A DNA stretch of 64,000 nt from Seminibacterium arietis. GTDB taxonomy: Bacteria > Pseudomonadota > Gammaproteobacteria > Enterobacterales > Pasteurellaceae. The position numbers and the translations under genes are program-made. Where the stretch lies: assembly GCF_042675725.1 (NCBI RefSeq), contig NZ_JBHTJN010000008.1, forward strand, positions 1 to 64,000. The letters are read 5' to 3'. This document shows, one piece after another, positions 1-5,947 of the stretch (position 1 is the stretch's first letter; each line of letters begins with the position of its first letter). The notes beneath the pieces were generated by a model, which was not told the origin of the DNA, ran no database searches, and was given only the letters and a program-made list of their open reading frames with translations.

Positions 1-2
1 AA

Positions 3-158
3 ACCGAAAACGCCAACCACCACACCGCACGCCAACACAAACAAGCGGTAATGCAAAGCCCAACTCCTGCAAACTACAACTACCGCACAGGCTGGGCAGA
101 AAACTACAACGACATTAAGGAAAAAACGGACTTAACAAGAGGTAATGATGCAGAATAA
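3..158 (+). CDS. 3' end of an unidentified phage-type gene (partial)
   Basis: An open frame enters from the left edge and ends at a TAA at 156-158, giving about 51 hydrophilic residues rich in Asn, Thr, Lys and Gln. It overlaps the start of the next gene by about 11 bp, typical of tightly packed phage late genes. I do not recognise the family. The base composition is less AT-rich than the rest of the window, and position 41-49 carries ACAAGCGGT, the core of the other Pasteurellaceae uptake dialect (Apl type), which could be chance. Only the C-terminal end is present. Confidence 0.45.
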   Translation, partial: TENANHHTARQHKQAVMQSPTPANYNYRTGWAENYNDIKEKTDLTRGNDAE

Positions 159-636
159 AATTTACCTTGCTCTCTACAAGGGCAAAGGTGGCTCTCTCTA
201 TGACAAAGTAACAGATTGGCTCATTCGCAAAATGACAAAAGGACAATACTCACATTGTGAAATTGCGATTGAACAGCAGGAATTCTTAAGTGGCGATTAT
301 TATCCTTATATCACTTACGATTGCTACACATCAAGCCCTCGTGATGGCGGCGTGAGACATAAGGTAATTAACATCAAAGACGGCAAATGGGACTTAATTG
401 AGTTGCCTAACCTGACGGCAGAACAAGTCAAACGCTACTACGCCCAAACACAAGGTAGAGGTTACGATTGGTGGGGGATGTTGGGGGTTGCCTTTGGTAT
501 CAGGCAAAAACGCTCACGCTACTTTTGCTCTGAGTGGTGTTTTAACCTGATTTACGGCAAAGATGAAGGCTGGCGATTCAGCCCTAATGATTTAGCAGTA
601 ATAACAAGAAGATCAAAAGAGAATCAGACAGTTTAA
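148..636 (+). CDS. Permuted papain-like (NlpC/P60 superfamily) cysteine amidase, phage-associated
   Basis: A protein of about 162 residues. A His in a YSHCEIAI context near residue 36 and a Cys in a YFCSEWC context near residue 127 fit the circularly permuted NlpC/P60 (YiiX/YebB-like) fold, in which His precedes the catalytic Cys. There is no signal peptide. Two ATG codons lie in tandem at 145 and 148; AAGAGG at 137-142 is 5 nt from the second and only 2 nt from the first, so 148 is preferred. Such genes occur at the late end of Mu-like prophages in Pasteurellaceae; a role in peptidoglycan or lipid hydrolysis is inference. Reading continues in another frame for about 35 codons past the stop (to about 719), so the C-terminus may be frameshifted. 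Confidence 0.6.
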   Translation: MQNKIYLALYKGKGGSLYDKVTDWLIRKMTKGQYSHCEIAIEQQEFLSGDYYPYITYDCYTSSPRDGGVRHKVINIKDGKWDLIELPNLTAEQVKRYYAQTQGRGYDWWGMLGVAFGIRQKRSRYFCSEWCFNLIYGKDEGWRFSPNDLAVITRRSKENQTV

Positions 637-720
637 TCAAACTGCATGATCAAGTAGATTCAACCTACCAATCAACCCTGTCACAAAAAAACAAAAGTGA
701 CACACTAGATAAAAAATAAA

Positions 721-760
721 AACAACGTTTCGGAACAAGACAGAAAAATAACGGAACACA
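721..760. mobile_element. Candidate right end of a Mu-like prophage
   Basis: The motif CGGAACA occurs at 731-737 and again at 752-758, exactly 21 bp (two helical turns) apart. Read inward from the right, the segment begins with TG (complement of CA at 757-758 or 759-760). Transposable phages of the Mu group end in 5'-TG...CA-3' and carry repeated transposase-binding motifs in their termini. Phage-like genes lie to the left and AT-rich host-like DNA to the right. The exact boundary and the 5-bp target duplication cannot be tested because the left end is outside the window. Confidence 0.4.
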
Positions 761-877
761 TTTTAAAAAATATTTTTATAATCTATTGATTATAAAGTAA
801 AAATTATATTACTATTATTTTTTTAATATTTTAGATTAAAATACATTTGGTTTTTTACAAAAAGAAAGGGAAAGAAA

Positions 878-1459
878 ATGAAAAAATGGCTCATTTTGAT
901 TTTAATTATCATCGTTGCAGGGTTTAGCTTAGCAGGTAGTTATAATAGCTTAGTCCAAGCAGAAGAGAAAATTGATTCTGTTTGGGCAAATGTTGAATCT
1001 CAATACCAACGCCGTGCGGATTTAATTCCAAATTTAGTTAATACAGTAAAAGGTCAAGCAAATTTTGAAAAAGAAACACTAACAGGTGTGATTGAAGCTC
1101 GCGCTAAAGCGTCACAAACTAAAATTGATCCAACAAATATGACAGAACAACAACTTGCTCAATTTCAACAAAGTCAGCAAAGTTTAGGTTCAGCTCTATC
1201 TCGTTTGCTAGTAACAGTGGAAAAATATCCTGAACTAAAAGCACATAGCGGTTTTATGGATTTACAAAAACAACTCGAGGGTACAGAAAATCGTATTAAT
1301 GTCGCTCGTAACAAATTTAATGAAGCAGCAAAAGAGTACAATCAAAAAGTAAGACAATTTCCTGCAAAATTAGTGGCAATGATTTTTGGTTTCAAAGAAA
1401 AACCTTATTTCAAATCTAATGCGGGTGCAGAAAATGTCCCTGTTGTTAATTTCAACTAA
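878..1459 (+). CDS. lemA: LemA family membrane protein
   Basis: 193 residues. An N-terminal hydrophobic segment (about residues 4-22) is followed by the conserved LemA stretch with ESQYQRRADLIPNLV near residue 42 and a helical domain ending in a short tail with PVVNFN. In this family the N-terminus is in the inner membrane and the helical domain outside the cytoplasm; the biochemical role is unknown. It heads a cluster with two TPM-domain genes, an association seen in many bacteria and taken to indicate a shared envelope function. A purine-rich ribosome site (AAAGGGAAAG) precedes the ATG, and the AT-rich stretch 761-877 probably holds its promoter. Confidence 0.85.
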   Translation: MKKWLILILIIIVAGFSLAGSYNSLVQAEEKIDSVWANVESQYQRRADLIPNLVNTVKGQANFEKETLTGVIEARAKASQTKIDPTNMTEQQLAQFQQSQQSLGSALSRLLVTVEKYPELKAHSGFMDLQKQLEGTENRINVARNKFNEAAKEYNQKVRQFPAKLVAMIFGFKEKPYFKSNAGAENVPVVNFN

Positions 1460-1486
1460 ATTGTTGTAAAAAGAGCGGTGTAATTT

Positions 1487-1969
1487 ATGGGAATTTTCTC
1501 AAAGTGGCGAAATGGCTGGTTGAAATTACCTTTCGACAAAACCGCTATTGAAAATGCAATAGCACAGTTAGAAACACAAACATCGGCGGAGTTGCGAGTA
1601 TTTATTGAGTCCAAAAAAAAGGTGCCTAATGGTAAAAAGAGCAGTGAGTTTTCACCTTTAGAACGGGCTTTACAAGTTTTTGATGATCTACAGATGCAAG
1701 CAACTCAAGCACGTAATGGGGTGTTGATTTACATTGCCTTTTCGGATCATCAATGTGTAGTAATGGGCGATAAAGGGATTGATCACTTTGTGCTACCAAA
1801 ATTTTGGCAACAGCAATGTGATTTAATGACAGCTTGTTTCAAACAAGGTCATTATACTGAGGGAGTGGTGAAAGTTATTGAAAAAATTGGAGTAGAATTG
1901 ACTGCACATTTTCCTTATTTGCCAGATGATCAAAATGAATTAGATAATGAGGTAATCATTAATGATTAA
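1487..1969 (+). CDS. TPM-domain protein, short soluble form
   Basis: 160 residues without signal peptide or membrane segment. The core (LETQTSAELRVFIES near residue 29, then ARNGVLIYIAFSDHQCVVMGDKG) matches the TPM fold (formerly DUF477) found in YgcG-type proteins and in the photosystem assembly factor TLP18.3. It lies 27 nt after lemA and overlaps the next TPM gene by 8 nt, so the three are likely cotranscribed. As it lacks an export signal, it probably acts on the cytoplasmic side, unlike its neighbour. The biochemical function is unknown. Confidence 0.7.
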   Translation: MGIFSKWRNGWLKLPFDKTAIENAIAQLETQTSAELRVFIESKKKVPNGKKSSEFSPLERALQVFDDLQMQATQARNGVLIYIAFSDHQCVVMGDKGIDHFVLPKFWQQQCDLMTACFKQGHYTEGVVKVIEKIGVELTAHFPYLPDDQNELDNEVIIND

Positions 1970-2738
1970 GCTTACTTTGAAATTGATCAGTTATTGGCAA
2001 AGAAGTGCGGTTGTTTTTTTGCTATTTTTAATTGCTTTTCCTAGTTTTGCTGTCGATTTTCCTCCGCCTCCGCAACCATTTCGCTATGTCAACGATTATA
2101 CTCAAACACTAACAGCAGCAGAACAACAGTTTATTGAACAACATTTACGCCAATTCAGTAAAGAAACGAGTTCACAAATTGCAGTGGTGATTTTACCTAC
2201 TACTGGCGAATATGAAATTGCTGATTATGCGTTTGCATTGGGCGATAAATGGGGAATTGGGCGTAAACAGTTAGATAACGGTGTATTGATGTTGGTTGCA
2301 ATTAAAGATCGCAATATTTTTATTGCGACAGGACAAGGGCTAGAAGGAGCATTACCTGATGTGTTTTTGGCTCGTTTAATTCGCAATCAAATTCTACCGC
2401 ACTTTAAGCAGGGACAATATGCACAAGGCATTGCCATTGGATTAGATAATATAATCGCTGCGGCTAAAGGGGAGTTCGCTCCATTAGAGCAACAAGAATC
2501 AGCCGTAGAAAAATATATTCCATTAATTTTTATGGTGATTTTTATCTTGTTCATTTTTTTAGGACGAGGTAAAGGAGTATATATCAGTCCAAGTCATCAT
2601 TCAGGTGGGTTGCATTCACGTCGTCGTGGAAATTCTTCTGGATTTGGTGGAGGGTTTGGCGGCTTTGGTGGTGGTTCAAATGATGGCGGTTTTGGGGGCG
2701 GCGGCTTCGGCGGTGGCGGAGCTGGTGGTAGTTGGTAA
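1962..2738 (+). CDS. TPM-domain membrane protein with glycine-rich tail (YgcG-like)
   Basis: 258 residues. A signal peptide (about 1-31, cleaved near FPSFA/VDF) precedes an exported TPM domain (about 35-170) containing ADYAFALGDKWGIGR and DNGVLMLVA. One transmembrane helix follows at about 187-200, then a basic Ser/His/Arg linker and a run of Gly-Gly-Phe-Gly repeats ending in GGAGGSW. This signal peptide-TPM-TM-Gly-rich layout with terminal SW is the hallmark of YgcG-type proteins encoded next to lemA. Its start overlaps the end of the preceding TPM gene, suggesting translational coupling. Function unknown; an envelope role is inferred from topology. Confidence 0.75.
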   Translation: MIKLTLKLISYWQRSAVVFLLFLIAFPSFAVDFPPPPQPFRYVNDYTQTLTAAEQQFIEQHLRQFSKETSSQIAVVILPTTGEYEIADYAFALGDKWGIGRKQLDNGVLMLVAIKDRNIFIATGQGLEGALPDVFLARLIRNQILPHFKQGQYAQGIAIGLDNIIAAAKGEFAPLEQQESAVEKYIPLIFMVIFILFIFLGRGKGVYISPSHHSGGLHSRRRGNSSGFGGGFGGFGGGSNDGGFGGGGFGGGGAGGSW

Positions 2739-2851
2739 ATGTTTATGCCATTCCCATGTTATGTTACAATCGCAATACAAAATGACATTCTGAAAAATGT
2801 TAGTTGGTAATGATGACATTTCATAAGAAATGAAAATGTTAAGGAAATATT

Positions 2852-3178
2852 ATGGAAACATTAGAAAAAATTAAAAAACAAATTAGTGAAAATCCAATTT
2901 TAATTTACATGAAAGGGTCACCAAAATTTCCATCTTGTGGATTTTCTGCAAGAGCAGTAGAAGCATTGATTAAATGTAATGTACCTTTTGGTTATGTAGA
3001 TATTTTGCAACATCCTGATATTCGTTCGACTTTACCTAGTTATGCCAACTGGCCAACATTTCCACAACTTTGGGTGGAAGGTGAGTTGATTGGTGGATGT
3101 GATATTATTCTCGAAATGCTTCAACAAGGCGAGTTGCAACTCTTATTGAAAGAAGTATCAGAACGCCATCCTGAATAG
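2852..3178 (+). CDS. grxD: Monothiol glutaredoxin Grx4
   Basis: 108 residues. The active-site CGFS appears in SCGFSARAVEAL near residue 29, the signature of monothiol class II glutaredoxins, followed by WPTFPQLWVEGELIGGCDI with the cis-Pro and glutathione-binding GGCD. These proteins bind a bridging [2Fe-2S] cluster with glutathione and pass it to acceptor proteins, working with BolA. AAGGAA precedes the ATG. A strong rho-independent terminator follows at 3196-3223, so the gene ends its transcription unit. Full length for the family. Confidence 0.93.
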   Translation: METLEKIKKQISENPILIYMKGSPKFPSCGFSARAVEALIKCNVPFGYVDILQHPDIRSTLPSYANWPTFPQLWVEGELIGGCDIILEMLQQGELQLLLKEVSERHPE

Positions 3179-3195
3179 TAATATTTCATTTTAAT

Positions 3196-3223
3196 AGCGG
3201 ATAGCAATATCCGCTTTTTTATT
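3196..3223 (+). terminator. Rho-independent terminator after grxD
   Basis: An 8-bp perfect stem (3196-3203 with 3208-3215) closes on the tetraloop GCAA and is followed by a T-rich run. It also lies just beyond the end of the convergent gntR gene. Confidence 0.85.
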
Positions 3224-3265
3224 TTTCTGTTTCAAAATAGAATTTAGCGTTATTTTATTTAAATT

Positions 3266-4264
3266 TTAGATACTATCGCCTAAATGAATACGAAATCCAA
3301 GATCAATAGTGCTATGTTGTGGTGGTATATGATTTAGGCGATGAATCAATTCTTGAGCAGCGATTTTGCCAATTTCAAATCGAGGTGTTATAACAGTAGC
3401 AAGTTGAGGCGTCATTGATTGTCCTACATCATGTCCATGGAAACCCGCAATAGCCATTTGCTGAGGAATACAGATACCAAGTCGCTGACATTCAAATAAT
3501 GCTCCAATAGCAAGATCGTCATTAGTACAAAAAATACCATTTGTATGAGGATATTTTTGTAGCGTTTGTTGCAATAATTTTGCACCTAAAGAAAAAGATG
3601 AAGCTTCATCAGTTTGTAAACTATGAGCGGTTAATCCATGTTTTTTCATTGCATTTTCATAACCTTTCATTTTTAATTGGGTGCGTTTATCCATGCGAGC
3701 AGAAAAGTAAACAATATTTTTATGACCTCGTTTGATCATGGTTTCTACCATTGCTTGTGCAGCTGCTATATTATCAAATCCAACAGATTGTTGGACGCCA
3801 ATTTTACCACTGTCCATAATTTCAATTACTGGAATATCGGCAATCTCTAGCATTTTTAACGTACGTGGGCTATGGATATTTTCTGATAAAATTAGTCCAT
3901 CAACGTTATAAGAAAGTAAACTCTCAATTCGCTGCTCTTCTTTTTTCATACTATACCCATAATGAGCAAGCATAGTTTGATAACCAACATTATCAGTCAC
4001 TTGTTCAATACCTTTTAACACATCAGCGAACACTTGATTAGTTAATGAAGGTAATAATACACCAATAGCATGACTTTTAGCATTCGATAAAATATCAGGT
4101 GCTCGATTGGGAATATAGCCACATTGTTCTATAGCACAAGCAATCTTATTACGATTTTTTTCTGAAACAGTAAGTGGATTACGTAAATAGCGACTAATCG
4201 TCATTTTAGTGACACCGACTTGTTCTGCGATCATTTGTAAAGTTGGACGTTTTGTTTTAGTCAT
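3266..4264 (-). CDS. gntR: LacI-family gluconate operon repressor GntR
   Basis: 332 residues. An N-terminal helix-turn-helix (MIAEQVGVTKMTISRYLRNP, about 11-30) and hinge (GYIPNRAPDILSNAKS) precede a periplasmic-binding-protein-like effector domain (about 60-330). The match to E. coli GntR is close over the whole length, including IGVLLPSLTNQVFADVL and GIFCTNDDLAIGALFECQRLG. In E. coli GntR represses gluconate uptake and kinase genes until gluconate binds. No gluconate permease or kinase gene is in the window, so it acts in trans here or its partner genes lie elsewhere. A 9-bp uptake sequence (4283-4291) lies just upstream of its start. Confidence 0.85.
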   Translation of the reverse strand: MTKTKRPTLQMIAEQVGVTKMTISRYLRNPLTVSEKNRNKIACAIEQCGYIPNRAPDILSNAKSHAIGVLLPSLTNQVFADVLKGIEQVTDNVGYQTMLAHYGYSMKKEEQRIESLLSYNVDGLILSENIHSPRTLKMLEIADIPVIEIMDSGKIGVQQSVGFDNIAAAQAMVETMIKRGHKNIVYFSARMDKRTQLKMKGYENAMKKHGLTAHSLQTDEASSFSLGAKLLQQTLQKYPHTNGIFCTNDDLAIGALFECQRLGICIPQQMAIAGFHGHDVGQSMTPQLATVITPRFEIGKIAAQELIHRLNHIPPQHSTIDLGFRIHLGDSI

Positions 4265-4414
4265 AAAAAATTTCCATTTCCTACCGCACTTTTATGTTGT
4301 TAACTTATTGATAAGATAGTCTTATTTTAATTTATTAGGTACATTTTAGAACAAATGTTTTTCCTCGTTAGATTTTAAATATTGTGTTTAAATTAAATTA
4401 AATTATTATATTAC

Positions 4415-4428
4415 TTGATCTAGATCAA
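4415..4428. promoter_or_regulatory. FNR-binding site upstream of torYZ
   Basis: TTGATCTAGATCAA is a perfect 14-bp palindrome and an exact match to the FNR consensus TTGAT-N4-ATCAA. It lies about 140 bp before torY and about 150 bp before the divergent gntR. Anaerobic activation of the TMAO/S-oxide reductase operon is the likely purpose; the -10 element is not clear enough to name. Confidence 0.8.
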
Positions 4429-4563
4429 TTGAAATCCAAATAATCATATACCTTACTCGTTTAGGTAGTTGCATATAGAAACTATATGATTACAATGCAA
4501 GAAACAGAAGTGTGTAATATTTATTAAATATTTTTATTGAAATTTATTTTTTCGGGGGAAACA

Positions 4564-5685
4564 ATGGCAAAGTTGAATAAGAAATGGTTGCTCAGTGGGG
4601 TAGTTGGTCTGTTATTGGGGGCGGCTATCTTAGCGGGCGTCCAATATGCAATGAAAGTAACCAGTACTACTGAGTTTTGTGTTTCTTGTCATTCAATGCA
4701 AAAGCCTCAGGCTGAATGGGAAACTTCAGTGCATTTTTCTAACCGTAAAGGAATTCGTGCAGAATGTGCTGATTGCCATATTCCACAAGACAATGTGTTC
4801 CATTACGTGAAAACAAAAGTGTTTGCAGTGAAAGATCTTTGGAATACTTATGTAACGGACAAATTACCAGATGAAGAGGCATTTGAGAAACATCGTTTAG
4901 AAATGGCGAAATCGGTATGGGAAGATTTAAAACAGAATAATTCAGCTACTTGCCGTAATTGTCATAGTTTTGAAGCAATGGAAATAGCTTCACAGGTGCC
5001 AGCCGCACAAAAAATGCATAAGACAGGTATAGAAACAAATCAAACTTGTATTGATTGTCATAAAGGTGTAGCACATTTTATGCCCGAAATGGAAGTTGAT
5101 GATAAAGCAGCATATGGTGAGTTAACTAAACATGCAGGTGAATTTAATGATACTGATAAAACATTATATAGCTTAATGATGAATCCTGCACAGTTAATAC
5201 AAGGTGGTGAAGTGCGGTTAATGCCATTTGCAGAATTAAACAATTGGAAACAAGAAGGCGATGAAATCACGGCTACAATTCACGGTTGGCAACAAGCAGG
5301 TGCAGAAACAGTCGTTTATGCACAATTAGGGCAACGTATTATGTTAGCTTTAGGTGATGGAATTGCAAAAAATGCAAAAGTATTGCAAACTGTACATGAT
5401 AAAGTGACAGATTCTGATTGGAAAGAAGTAACGTTTGAAGTAAAAGTAGCGAAAAATTCACTCACTTCTAATTTACAAGCGTTAAATCAATTTGGTAATA
5501 ATTTAAATCAAACCCATTGTAGCGGTTGTCATGCTCCGATCAGTGCGGGACATTACACTGCGAATCAATGGATTGGCGTAGTAAACTCGATGAAAGATCG
5601 TACTTCAATGACAGCAGATGATGTGCGAGCAGTCACTATCTATTTACAACGCAATGCAAAAGATTTTGGCGGAAAATCCCATTAA
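4564..5685 (+). CDS. torY: Pentahaem c-type cytochrome TorY (NapC/NirT/TorC family)
   Basis: 373 residues from the ATG at 4564, which has a strong GGGGGAA ribosome site; an upstream in-frame ATG at 4537 lacks one. An N-terminal membrane anchor (about 7-27) is followed by a four-haem NapC-like domain with CXXCH motifs at residues 39, 68, 130 and 162, and a C-terminal monohaem domain with a fifth motif (CSGCH) at 319. This five-haem layout separates TorC/TorY from NapC. The protein takes electrons from menaquinol and passes them to the periplasmic reductase encoded next. A member of torYZ; TorC is the alternative name. Confidence 0.88.
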   Translation: MAKLNKKWLLSGVVGLLLGAAILAGVQYAMKVTSTTEFCVSCHSMQKPQAEWETSVHFSNRKGIRAECADCHIPQDNVFHYVKTKVFAVKDLWNTYVTDKLPDEEAFEKHRLEMAKSVWEDLKQNNSATCRNCHSFEAMEIASQVPAAQKMHKTGIETNQTCIDCHKGVAHFMPEMEVDDKAAYGELTKHAGEFNDTDKTLYSLMMNPAQLIQGGEVRLMPFAELNNWKQEGDEITATIHGWQQAGAETVVYAQLGQRIMLALGDGIAKNAKVLQTVHDKVTDSDWKEVTFEVKVAKNSLTSNLQALNQFGNNLNQTHCSGCHAPISAGHYTANQWIGVVNSMKDRTSMTADDVRAVTIYLQRNAKDFGGKSH

Positions 5686-5694
5686 GTTAAACTT

Positions 5695-5826
5695 AAAGGG
5701 AGCCGAAACTCTTGAAAAAGAGAAAACGACTCCGAGCTTGTTGACCTAAGTTGAAAAATATGGTCGCAAGCCTGCAATCTAATGTTGCACATGGTATAGC
5801 TAGAAATGGCTATGCCACTCCTCCTC
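5695..5826 (+). promoter_or_regulatory. Molybdenum-cofactor (Moco) riboswitch-like RNA between torY and torZ
   Basis: A compact structured RNA can be folded by hand. GGGAG (5698-5702) pairs with CTCCT (5818-5822). CTCTT-GAAA-AAGAG forms a hairpin at 5709-5722. The conserved-looking ACTCCGAGC (5729-5737) leads into GCTTG (5736-5740) pairing with CAAGC (5767-5771) and GACC (5743-5746) with GGTC (5762-5765). This helix contains CCTAAG...TATGG, the 11-nt receptor for GAAA tetraloops. A 5-bp hairpin follows at 5773-5789, then a 10-bp stem (5793-5802 with 5807-5816) closed by GAAA, ready to dock in that receptor. From memory, this tetraloop-receptor architecture and the CTCCGAGC/GACCTAAG boxes resemble the Moco RNA motif. 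Its place just before a molybdoenzyme gene fits that reading. Confidence 0.7.
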
Positions 5827-5833
5827 AGAAAGG

Positions 5834-5906
5834 TGTCGAAACAAAACTTTCACAATCTATTGGCGAAAGTGCGGTGTGTTTTATAACCGTTTCGATGTCT
5901 TTTCTT
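5834..5906 (+). promoter_or_regulatory. Possible expression platform of the riboswitch-like RNA
   Basis: Downstream of the folded core, GTGTCGAAAC (about 5834-5843) can pair with GTTTCGATGT (about 5888-5897), using three G-U wobbles, followed by a T-rich stretch. Inside it a second hairpin pairs ACTTTC with GAAAGT around CAAT/ATTG. This could act as a conditional terminator ahead of torZ. An uptake sequence (5867-5875) lies in the inner hairpin region. The switching mechanism is inference. Confidence 0.35.
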
Positions 5907-5947
5907 TCACCAATTCATTGTGAACCTAGTAAATAACGAGGTTTAAA

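Noticed and set aside
2605..2793. Open frame inside the Gly-rich tail of the TPM protein
   Set aside because: It is a frame-shifted reading of Gly repeats; the tail itself is the real coding frame.
5751..5936. 61-codon open frame between torY and torZ
   Set aside because: It overlaps the riboswitch-like structured RNA, has no ribosome site and no recognisable protein composition.
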